From Pseudolabrys sp. (GTDB lineage: Bacteria; Pseudomonadota; Alphaproteobacteria; Rhizobiales; Xanthobacteraceae), in the NCBI GenBank assembly GCA_017849615.1, contig JAFIGS010000017.1, positions 1-64,000 of the forward strand: DNA of 64,000 nt, given 5' to 3'. The translations under genes were made by a program, and so were the position numbers. Under the pieces are notes generated by a model. It did no database searches, had not been told where the DNA came from, and worked only from the letters and a program-made list of their open reading frames with translations. Positions 1-7,038 of this stretch are shown piece after piece (the first letter of the stretch is position 1; each line of letters begins with the position of its first letter).

Positions 1-34
1 ATCATGGGAGCGATTGAAAAACGGCGATCCATCT
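1..34 (+). repeat. dispersed 34-bp element, copy 1
   Basis: The element starts ATCATGGGAGC and contains AAACGGCG. By my alignment it matches the copy at 36169-36202 at 28 of 34 positions and the copy at 55032-55065 at 23 of 34. Read in frame from its ATG it gives MGAIEKRRSI, close to MGATGKRRFI and MKAIEKRRFI in the other copies. All three lie in non-coding junctions. It may be cut by the window edge. Confidence 0.5.
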
Positions 35-623
35 ATTTTGCTGCTTTTCCGTTATTCTTCATCGTCTTAAGCCATATTTCGGGACTTTCGCCAAGGTGTC
101 GATGTCGGCTCATTTCCGGCCGTTTGGCTCATTTTCGCGCCGAACTACGAAATTCAGATACGACTTGCCCAAAATGTCGCCCCCCAAAAAGCTTCAAGTC
201 GTACCGCATTTCCGGTCAACGTAGCGCTTGGACAGGCCGTGAAGACCGACCTGCCGAGAGCAACGCCAAACTGCGGCAAAGCGAAACTGACGCAGCGCTC
301 CGCGCTGAGAGGGATGCGCTGGACCGGATGGTGCGGAAGCTATCCAAAGCCGGGACGGAGCAGCGCCGGCAGAAAGGCGAACTCCAGAGGACCGGAAGCG
401 CCGGGCCTATTCGGTTGTCGCTGCAGGACGCGATGACGGATAGTGCCCAATCGATGAACTGATCCGCATCGCACCGGGGCCCACTCCGTCTAAGTCAGAT
501 CATGATCCGCCGGCGGCTCAGTGTTCAACCCATGCTTCCGGACTGCGCCAGGGCTTAAATAGCCTTTGCCTGCGTGCCACTAACAACGAGGCGGATGGCT
601 AGCGTTCGATGGAGAACTAGTGC
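1..623. other. gene-poor region at the window start
   Basis: I see no supportable gene here. The longest forward reading frame (4-462) has no recognisable domain, no good ribosome site and a composition typical of chance frames in GC-rich DNA. The stretch opens with one copy of a 34-bp element that recurs at 36169 and 55032 (listed separately). The rest looks like decayed junction sequence next to the catabolic block that starts at 672. Confidence 0.5.
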
Positions 624-646
624 AATAATGGATTTTTGTATCCATT
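621..646 (+). promoter_or_regulatory. extended -10 promoter overlapped by a GntR-type operator (site 1)
   Basis: Bases 627-646 form a perfect inverted repeat, AATGGAT and ATCCATT with a 6-base spacer. On the other strand the spacer reads ACAAAA, matching ACAAAG and ACAAAC in the sites at 5175 and 16625. Directly upstream lies TGCAATAAT, an extended -10 hexamer one mismatch from consensus, so the operator overlaps the promoter and a bound regulator should repress. The ATG of the amidohydrolase gene is at 672. That the bound protein is the GntR regulator at 5286 is inferred. Confidence 0.6.
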
Positions 647-671
647 TCGCGAAAGCGGAGATAAGAAGCAC

Positions 672-2003
672 ATGTTCGACCTTGTGGTAACTAACGGCAT
701 GGTGGTGAGCGGCGTCAGCGTGGATCCTTGCCACGTCGCAGTGCAGAACGGACAGGTGGCCGCGCTGCTCGATCCTTCGTCTAGGCCTGAGGCGTTGACG
801 ATCATCGACGCCAGCGGACTTCTCGTCCTGCCCGGGCTCGTCGATGCCCATGTGCATTTCCGCGACCCCGGTCTGACGCACAAGGAAGATTTTGCCAGCG
901 GCAGCCGTGCCGCAGCTCTGGGGGGCGTCACGACCGTGATGGTGCAACCGACAGACAACCCGGTGACCACGACCGTCGAGCATTTCATCTCGAAGAAGGA
1001 ATCCGCCGGAGGACGCTGCGCCGTCGATTTTGCACTTCAAGCCGCGCTGGGACCGGACTTGAGCCACGTCACGGCGCTCGCCGACGCCGGCGCGGCATCC
1101 TTCGAGATTTTCCTCGGCCTGCTGCCCGATCCGGTCTGCATCCCCGGCAATGAGGCCTTGGCTGCGGCGATGATGGCGGTCCGTGACGTCGACGGCCTCG
1201 TCGGCGCAACGCCTTACGATGACGCCCTGGCCGCCGCCGCCGCGCGCGCGGCCGCCAAGCTGTCGGAAGATTGGGCTCGCTTCACCGCGAGCCTGCCTCC
1301 AGCCGTGGAGGCCGCCGGCATCGCCCGCGCCGTGCTCTGTCATCGGCTGGTGGGCGGCCGCATGCACATCAGGCAGGTCAGCACGGAACTGGGGCTGGCG
1401 GCACTGACGATGGCGGACGACGAGGTTACCGCCGAAGTAACGCCACACAATATTTCGCTTACCGAAGACACGCTGCTGCAACTGGGTGCCGTTGCCAAAG
1501 TCGTTCCGCCACTACGGCAAGTCACCGATGTCGCCGCCATGCAGGAGGCCTTGCGGGATGGTACGGTCGATATCGTTGCCACCGACCATGCGCCTCATAC
1601 ACGCGAAGAAAAATCCGCAGGCAAGAACGACCTCGGCAAGGCCCCCGGCGGGTTTCCCGGCGTTCAAACCATGTTGCCGGTTTTGCTCAAGCTCGTCGGC
1701 GACGGCGTGATCGGTTACCCGGATATCGTCCGCGTGGCCTGCGAGGCACCTGCCAGTATCTTTCGTCTCTCGGACCGGAAAGGTTCGGTTCGGCCCGGCG
1801 CCGATGCTGATCTGGTCCTAATCGATCCGGTAACGCCGATGACGATCCGCAACGAGGATCAGGCCAGCAAGGCGGGGCAGACGCCGTTCAACGGCATGAC
1901 CGCACCGGCGAGCCCGGTTCTGACGATGCTCCGCGGCGAAGTCATCGCCGAACGCGGTAAAATCGTGGGGAATCCTCGCGGGCGCTTTTTGGCGCCCGCC
2001 TGA
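672..2003 (+). CDS. dihydroorotase/allantoinase-like cyclic amidohydrolase with an altered metal site
   Basis: A 443-residue protein of the cyclic amidohydrolase (hydantoinase, allantoinase, dihydroorotase) family. It has the N-terminal HVHFRDPG motif (His60, His62), a GG.TT strand turn and ATDHAPHT with Asp305. The position of the carbamylated lysine is glutamate (SFEIFL, Glu145), the next histidine (HAEN in the family) is Thr180, and the HVS-type histidine is Gln235, so only HxH and the Asp remain of the first-shell ligands. The normal reaction is reversible opening of a cyclic ureide; here a mononuclear or non-catalytic site is possible. The ATG at 672 was preferred to an upstream in-frame codon because family homology starts there. 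It is transcribed alone behind operator site 1 and ends 8 bp from the convergent hydrolase gene. Confidence 0.8.
   Translation: MFDLVVTNGMVVSGVSVDPCHVAVQNGQVAALLDPSSRPEALTIIDASGLLVLPGLVDAHVHFRDPGLTHKEDFASGSRAAALGGVTTVMVQPTDNPVTTTVEHFISKKESAGGRCAVDFALQAALGPDLSHVTALADAGAASFEIFLGLLPDPVCIPGNEALAAAMMAVRDVDGLVGATPYDDALAAAAARAAAKLSEDWARFTASLPPAVEAAGIARAVLCHRLVGGRMHIRQVSTELGLAALTMADDEVTAEVTPHNISLTEDTLLQLGAVAKVVPPLRQVTDVAAMQEALRDGTVDIVATDHAPHTREEKSAGKNDLGKAPGGFPGVQTMLPVLLKLVGDGVIGYPDIVRVACEAPASIFRLSDRKGSVRPGADADLVLIDPVTPMTIRNEDQASKAGQTPFNGMTAPASPVLTMLRGEVIAERGKIVGNPRGRFLAPA
1978..1999. terminator. possible hairpin at convergent gene ends
   Basis: GCGGGCGC and GCGCCCGC form perfect 8-bp arms around a TTTTTG loop, overlapping the last codons of the amidohydrolase gene, with the convergent hydrolase ending at 2012. 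There is no T-tract after it on either strand, so a terminator role is only suggested by its position. Confidence 0.3.
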
Positions 2004-2011
2004 GCGTAAAG

Positions 2012-3223
2012 TCAGGCGCCGCACGCCAGAATCTCGGCGGCGCGCGCCATGACCACGCATCCGGCGACGATATCTTCGTCCTTGGTGTTCTCGGCAATGT
2101 CGTGACTGCGGCCGCCGATGCTCGGAATGAAGATCATGCCGGTTGGAATCTTCCGCGCCAGGAACATCGCATCGTGGCCGGCGCCGCTGACCATTCGCTC
2201 ATGACCATAGCCGACGTCCTGAGCAGCCTTCTCGAAGGTTTCGACGATACCGACGTCCATCGGCGTTGGCGTAATGCGCGTCGTGACATCAAGTGACATC
2301 CTGCTACCTGCCTTGTTGAGCGCAGCAATCTGCTCGCTCACGGCCACCTCGATACGGTCAAGCACGGTTTCGTCCGAATCGCGGAATTCGAGGCTAAGAC
2401 CCGCGCCGGACGGCACGACGTTGGCAGCCCCCGGCGTCGCCTCGATGCGACCGATATTCCAGACAGTTTCACCAGAGGATAGCTTCGGAAACACATCCAC
2501 CACGAAACTGCCGAACCGTAAAAGGGGCGTCAGTGCATCCTCGCGCATGTTCATCGGCGTCGTCCCGGCGTGATCGGCGCGGCCCTCACTGGTCACGGTC
2601 ATGCGGCGGATACCGGCCATGCTTGTGATCACCGCGACCTTATTGCCGGAGCTTTCCAGACGCGGCCCTTGCTCGATGTGGCCCTCGAGGAAGGCAATCT
2701 GTCGCTTGGGGTCCAGCTTGCGAGGCACCCCCGACAAGCGTGCGCGCGCGATGGCATCCGTGAGCTTACGCCCGTCGGTGGCGTGTGCCGCATCTAGGGC
2801 AGCGTCATCGATCGTCCCGATCATGAAACGGCTGCCGAGACACGGCAGATAAGTGCCTTCCTCGTCTTGAAAATTGATGGCATCGACGCCGAACGGCAGG
2901 TAGCCCGCCTCCTGCGCGGCGCGCGCGACCTCAAGACCGTAAATGACGCCGAGCGCACCGTCGAGCCAGCCGCCTTGCGGCACCGTATCCGAGTGCGAAC
3001 CGATAAGGACGGCCTTGTTGACGCCGGGCGCGATGCCATAGACTGTACCGAAGCGGTCCATCGATGCCTCGAGGCCAGCTTCTCGATAGCGTTCTGCGAT
3101 CCATTTGCGCGCCGCGATATCCTCATCGGAAAACGCGATGCGATCGACGCCAGTCTTGTATTGCCCGAATTTCGCCAGCGTCCGCAGATCTGCCAGCAAG
3201 CGTTCCGGTTTGATTGCAATCAT
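2012..3223 (-). CDS. Zn-dependent amidase, N-carbamoyl-L-amino-acid hydrolase/allantoate amidohydrolase family
   Basis: A 403-residue M20/HyuC-type amidohydrolase. Metal-site motifs are intact: GSHSDTVPQGG (His77, Asp79), LDGALG (Asp88), FQDEEGTYLPC (Asp120, Glu121, Glu122), LEGHIEQGP (His182), SGAGHDAMF and GGRSHDIAE (His near 374). The family removes the carbamoyl group from N-carbamoyl amino acids or ureido acids, giving the acid, CO2 and ammonia in the cytoplasm. It is the last gene of a minus-strand operon and overlaps the upstream aminotransferase by ATGA. A carbamoylase beside a cyclic amidohydrolase and an aminotransferase fits opening, decarbamoylation and deamination of a cyclic ureide. 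The exact substrate cannot be told from sequence. Confidence 0.88.
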   Translation of the reverse strand: MIAIKPERLLADLRTLAKFGQYKTGVDRIAFSDEDIAARKWIAERYREAGLEASMDRFGTVYGIAPGVNKAVLIGSHSDTVPQGGWLDGALGVIYGLEVARAAQEAGYLPFGVDAINFQDEEGTYLPCLGSRFMIGTIDDAALDAAHATDGRKLTDAIARARLSGVPRKLDPKRQIAFLEGHIEQGPRLESSGNKVAVITSMAGIRRMTVTSEGRADHAGTTPMNMREDALTPLLRFGSFVVDVFPKLSSGETVWNIGRIEATPGAANVVPSGAGLSLEFRDSDETVLDRIEVAVSEQIAALNKAGSRMSLDVTTRITPTPMDVGIVETFEKAAQDVGYGHERMVSGAGHDAMFLARKIPTGMIFIPSIGGRSHDIAENTKDEDIVAGCVVMARAAEILACGA

Positions 3224-4404
3224 GCGCGCGCGACCTTCTTCATTGTAGTCCGGTTCTCGAGGAAGTGCCGCAGGCGGCGCACGCCTTCCACGAGCCTCTG
3301 ATCCTCAATCGTATAGGCGATACGGACGTAACGGTCCGTGCCCGGCCCGAAAGTGCTGCCCGGCACCACCGCGACCGAAGCATCCACGAGCGCCGCCTTC
3401 GCAACTTCGAACGAGGTCATTCCCGCGGCGGATACATCCACCAGAGCATAAAACGCGCCGGCCGGAATGATCGGCAGATAGGACGTGCCCGCCAAAGCCC
3501 CTACGACAAGATCGCGGCGACGATGGAAGGTTGCGCGGAAGTCAGCCACGATCTGCTGATCGCCGAGCAAGGCGCCCTCGCCGGCCATTTGAGATGGCGT
3601 GGAGGCGCAGCTCGTCGTCGGCTCCTGCAGGCTCGCCGCGACGGCGGCTAGCGCGGGCGGACAGACAAGCCATCCGAGCCGCCAACCGGTCATCGCATAG
3701 CTTTTCGAGAAGCCGGAGACGATAAACACATTGTCATCGGCGCCGAATTCCGCCGCGGAGACATGTTCGCCGTCGAACACGATATCCTCATAAATCTCGT
3801 CGCTGACAAGATAAAGGCCGTGTTCGCGAACGAGTTCGACGATCCCCTGCATGAGGGCGCGAGGAAAAACTGCGCCGGTCGGATTGCCAGGCGTATTGAT
3901 CAGAATGGCCTTGGTCTTCGGCGTAATGAGCGACCGCAGTTCTGCGAGGTCAGGCAGAAAGCCGCGGCTTTCCGGCATGGCGTAACGAATGGGCGTGGCG
4001 CCGGCGAGATGGCAGATCGCTTCGTAGTTTGGCCAGCCCGGATCAGGGATGAGCACCTCGTCCCCGGCATCGAGCACCGCGAACATCGAGGAGAATAATC
4101 CGCCGATGGCGCCGGTCGTAATGACGATGCGATCGGCGGCAATGCCCTGCTTCAAACGGGAGGAACAGCGTTTAGCGACCAGCTCGCGCAGCGTCTTCAA
4201 CCCTGCATTCGGCGCGTATTTTGTCGCTCCGGCGCGCACGGCCCCGAAGGCACGTTCGATGATCGGCACGGGCGTCGCCGCATCAGGCTCGCCGACCTCC
4301 AGATGAATCACGTCCGGCATGGTTGCCGCAAGTGACATGATCTCGCGGATCGCCGAACGCGGCATGGACCCGGCGCGGCGTGACGGCTCACGGAGATTCG
4401 CCAT
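3220..4404 (-). CDS. class I/II PLP-dependent aminotransferase
   Basis: A 394-residue fold-type I aminotransferase of the aspartate/alanine aminotransferase group. Visible are the substrate-loop glycines (LEVGEP), the TPGNPTG motif (Asn174), SDEIYE (Asp202, Tyr205) and the Schiff-base lysine in GFSKSYAMTGWRLGW (Lys234). It would move an amino group from an amino acid to a 2-oxo acid in the cytoplasm. It lies 12 bp after the Asp/Glu-racemase-superfamily gene and overlaps the carbamoylase gene by 4 bp. It probably deaminates the amino acid released by that enzyme. Confidence 0.9.
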   Translation of the reverse strand: MANLREPSRRAGSMPRSAIREIMSLAATMPDVIHLEVGEPDAATPVPIIERAFGAVRAGATKYAPNAGLKTLRELVAKRCSSRLKQGIAADRIVITTGAIGGLFSSMFAVLDAGDEVLIPDPGWPNYEAICHLAGATPIRYAMPESRGFLPDLAELRSLITPKTKAILINTPGNPTGAVFPRALMQGIVELVREHGLYLVSDEIYEDIVFDGEHVSAAEFGADDNVFIVSGFSKSYAMTGWRLGWLVCPPALAAVAASLQEPTTSCASTPSQMAGEGALLGDQQIVADFRATFHRRRDLVVGALAGTSYLPIIPAGAFYALVDVSAAGMTSFEVAKAALVDASVAVVPGSTFGPGTDRYVRIAYTIEDQRLVEGVRRLRHFLENRTTMKKVARA

Positions 4405-4416
4405 TTCAGTCTTCCA

Positions 4417-5148
4417 TCAAACGGTGAACAGTCTGCCCAGTGAGGCAATGCGATCCTTCAAACCAAGTGTGCGCATCGCGCTCCACAGCAGCGCCTGATT
4501 GGAGGTGATAACCGGAAGTCCGGTTGCGCGCTCGATTTCTTCGATAACTCCGAACGTCGGCAGGTCGGTGGCAAGAAGCACAATCGCTTCCGAATTCTTG
4601 ATATTGAGCTTTTCGACGAACGGCATGAGCCGCGCCCGATCGACCGTCGGCACCGCGGCCGTGGCAACGATATCGAGCGTCGCGTCATCAACGACAGTGT
4701 AGTTGCGCTGTTCGAAGAAAGGGCGAGCGACGGCATGGATGGCGGCTGGATACGGCGTGCCCAGTGCAAATCGGCGAATGCCGAGAGCGTTCATCGCATC
4801 GCGCAGCGACGTCCAGGCCGAGATCGCGGCAACGCCGGTGTCGTTGCCGATCTTGGCGGTCGCCGCCTCGTTCCAGCCCTGCTCCATGATGAAGGTCGTC
4901 ACCATGTCACAATAGGCGACAACGTTCACGCCCGTGGCGGCGATGGTTTCGACCGCCTTGCCGACCTGCGCCTCCATCCGATGCACCAGCGCCGGGGTGA
5001 GGTCGCCCTTGACCAGTAGGCGGGTCGCATACAGCGCCAAATCGGCCGGCATAACCGACCAGAACTCCGGTTCGATGACCGAATTATTGGCTGGCACCAG
5101 AAGGCCAATTCGGCCCCGGCGCCCGTAGACCGGCGCGGCGTTTGTCAT
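4417..5148 (-). CDS. Asp/Glu racemase superfamily protein, maleate isomerase/arylmalonate decarboxylase-like
   Basis: A 243-residue two-lobed protein close to maleate cis-trans isomerase and arylmalonate decarboxylase. The family signature LPVITSNQALLWSAMR lies near residues 211-226. The first catalytic cysteine is present (VVAYC, Cys80), but the second, normally in a C-T-N-L-R-T motif, is Ala193 (LLATDLPTF). Two-cysteine racemisation or isomerisation is therefore unlikely; arylmalonate decarboxylase also uses one cysteine but keeps the other one. It is the first gene of the operon running to 2012, divergent from the GntR gene with operator site 2 between them. The product could be an isomerase variant or a decarboxylase. 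Confidence 0.8.
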   Translation of the reverse strand: MTNAAPVYGRRGRIGLLVPANNSVIEPEFWSVMPADLALYATRLLVKGDLTPALVHRMEAQVGKAVETIAATGVNVVAYCDMVTTFIMEQGWNEAATAKIGNDTGVAAISAWTSLRDAMNALGIRRFALGTPYPAAIHAVARPFFEQRNYTVVDDATLDIVATAAVPTVDRARLMPFVEKLNIKNSEAIVLLATDLPTFGVIEEIERATGLPVITSNQALLWSAMRTLGLKDRIASLGRLFTV

Positions 5149-5174
5149 GGGGAGACTTTGTCAAAAACAACAGG

Positions 5175-5194
5175 ATTGGATACAAAGATACAAT
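5175..5194. promoter_or_regulatory. GntR-type operator (site 2) in the divergent promoter
   Basis: ATTGGAT and ATACAAT around the spacer ACAAAG form an inverted repeat with one mismatch. It is the same 20-bp site as at 627 and 16625, including the spacer. The right arm contains TACAAT, a near-consensus -10 hexamer for the GntR gene. It lies between the starts of the racemase-superfamily gene (5148) and GntR (5286), so autoregulation and control of the divergent operon are likely. Confidence 0.6.
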
Positions 5195-5285
5195 TTTGTG
5201 CCGACGCGGGTCAAGAGCCGTGCTGTGCGTCAAAGTTGACAAGTCCGCAATCCCCGCCCTAATCGACCCCCGGAGGCGAACAATC

Positions 5286-6026
5286 GTGTTGACCCCACCA
5301 CCGTCCGCGCAACAGCTGGCGTACATCCATCTTCAGGACCGAATTGTCTCAGGCGCACTGCCCGGCGGCACCCGGCTCAAGCCGGAGCCGATCGCGCAGC
5401 AGCTCGGCATCAGCCGCATGCCGGTCCGCGAAGCCATTCGGCAGCTCAATGCCGAAGGGTACGTCACGATCATGCCGAACCGCGGTGCCGTCGTGACAAA
5501 CCGCACGCCAGAAGATGTTATTGAGCTGTTCGAAATGCGCGCCGTGCTTGAGGGGCTCGCGGCGCGCATTGCGGCCAAGGTCGCCACCGCAGATGAACTT
5601 GACGATCTTGAGTCGTTCAACACCGGCCTACTCCGTCTGGGCCAGGACCATGTCGCCTGGGTCGAACGTCACGACCAGTTCCATGACCAGCTCTGTCTAT
5701 TAAGCCGGCGCGCGCGTCTCTGCGACGAAGCCCGCCGCCTGCGGTTCGCGGTGCGCCCGTATCTTCGACTTTACACGCGATCCCATGCTGAGTTCGAACT
5801 GAAAGGCCATGAGCACGAACGCCTTATCGAGGAGATTCGCAGTGGGAACGGCAAGCGCGCCGAAGCGGTGACGCGCGCTCATGTGATGGCAAACGCGCAC
5901 AGCATTGCCGAATGTCTGCGCGTGGCCCTCGCAGAAGCGCTCAGCGCCCCCGTCGCGAAGCCGACGCCCGAACGTGCTGTCGAGAAGACGGCGGCGACAC
6001 GCAAAAGGAAGTCGGCCGCCGCCTGA
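5286..6026 (+). CDS. GntR family transcriptional regulator (FadR/FCD subfamily)
   Basis: A 246-residue regulator. The N-terminal winged helix-turn-helix contains PIAQQLGISRMPVREAIRQL, followed by an FCD ligand domain with the usual metal-type residues (HDQFHDQ, SHAEFELKGHEHERL, RAHVMANAHS). The GTG at 5286 was chosen because GGAGG lies 9 bases upstream; an earlier in-frame codon at 5142 would overlap the operator and add 48 residues with no homology. It faces the 4417-5148 gene across operator site 2 and ends 4 bp from the convergent dehydrogenase gene. It probably represses the whole 0.6-17 kb block and is released by a pathway acid. Confidence 0.88.
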   Translation: MLTPPPSAQQLAYIHLQDRIVSGALPGGTRLKPEPIAQQLGISRMPVREAIRQLNAEGYVTIMPNRGAVVTNRTPEDVIELFEMRAVLEGLAARIAAKVATADELDDLESFNTGLLRLGQDHVAWVERHDQFHDQLCLLSRRARLCDEARRLRFAVRPYLRLYTRSHAEFELKGHEHERLIEEIRSGNGKRAEAVTRAHVMANAHSIAECLRVALAEALSAPVAKPTPERAVEKTAATRKRKSAAA

Positions 6027-6030
6027 CCTC

Positions 6031-7038
6031 TCAATCGTGGTCGCCGCCAATATCGACCATGACGCCGATGTTGCGATCGCGTGCCCGCTTCTCGATGTGC
6101 TGCGCCGTGACCAGATCCTGGATCGGCACGCCGATCGACTTATAGAATGTGATTTCGTTGGCTGATTTGCGGCCCTCGGCGCGGCCGCCGACCAAATCTG
6201 CGATCTCCGGCACTTTCTCCAGATCGATGATTCCCTCCTTCGCCGCTATGACGAAGTCCCCCGCATGCGCAAGACAATCGCTGCGACTATCGATCACGCC
6301 GCAGGTGATGCGTCGCATCACCTCGCTATCCACTTCACGCGACGTTGGCTCATACGCGCCACAGGAGGCTACGAACGTACCAGGCTTGAGCCATCGCCCC
6401 TGGACCACGGGATCCTCGGATGTTGTCGCCGCGACAACGACGTCGGCGGCGCCAACGGCTTCGGCCGCAGATTCGACATAGCGCATGTCGGCCGGGATAC
6501 GCCCGCCAATGCGCCGCAGCCGATCGATCATGACCTCCGCGCGCGAGCGCGTCCGGCTAGATACTAGCACTGTCGTGAGATCGAGCGCCGTCGCCAGCGC
6601 CTCTACCTGGTTGGTAGCAACCCTTCCACCACCGATAATCGTCATTACCTTGCTGTCCTTGCGCGCCAGATAGCGTGCCGCCAGAGCGGTGCCAGCGCCG
6701 GTGCGCAAGTCCGTCAGATAGCCCGCTTCCATGACAGTGTGCGGCGCGCCTGTCTCGCCGTTGAACAGGGCTACCAAAGCCGACATACGGGGCACGCCGC
6801 GCTTGGTGTTGTCGTAGAAGTCCGACACAACCTTGATGCCGTACCCCCCGCCGTTCTTGAGGAAACAAGGATTGAAGATGGCGACGCCAGGCGGCTCGTC
6901 GGACGTGGCAAAACTGCGGAGCCCATCGACGGAACGTCCGCTGGCGAGAAGCGTGAAAGCCTCGCCCTGTATGTCGATGGCGTCAGCCATGTCCAGCACG
7001 GAACGGCAGTCCGCTTCGGTGAGAATTCTCAGTTTCAT
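6031..7038 (-). CDS. ornithine cyclodeaminase/mu-crystallin family NAD(P)-dependent enzyme
   Basis: A 335-residue protein with the family signature GIKVVSDFYDN, TVMEAGYLTDLRTGAGTALAARYLAR and a Rossmann IIGGGRVATNQVEAL. Members include ornithine cyclodeaminase, alanine dehydrogenase, ketimine reductases and lysine cyclodeaminase, all acting on amino or imino acids in the cytoplasm. It is the last gene of the long minus-strand operon and overlaps the molybdenum hydroxylase gene by ATGA. Reduction of a cyclic imine or oxidative deamination would fit downstream of heterocycle opening. The substrate is not predictable. Confidence 0.87.
   Translation of the reverse strand: MKLRILTEADCRSVLDMADAIDIQGEAFTLLASGRSVDGLRSFATSDEPPGVAIFNPCFLKNGGGYGIKVVSDFYDNTKRGVPRMSALVALFNGETGAPHTVMEAGYLTDLRTGAGTALAARYLARKDSKVMTIIGGGRVATNQVEALATALDLTTVLVSSRTRSRAEVMIDRLRRIGGRIPADMRYVESAAEAVGAADVVVAATTSEDPVVQGRWLKPGTFVASCGAYEPTSREVDSEVMRRITCGVIDSRSDCLAHAGDFVIAAKEGIIDLEKVPEIADLVGGRAEGRKSANEITFYKSIGVPIQDLVTAQHIEKRARDRNIGVMVDIGGDHD

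Noticed and set aside
4-462. Forward reading frame of 152 codons at the window start
   Set aside because: No recognisable domain and no ribosome site. It starts inside the 34-bp repeat and looks like a chance frame.
555-1481. 308-codon minus-strand frame
   Set aside because: Antisense to the first cyclic amidohydrolase gene and lacks any motif.
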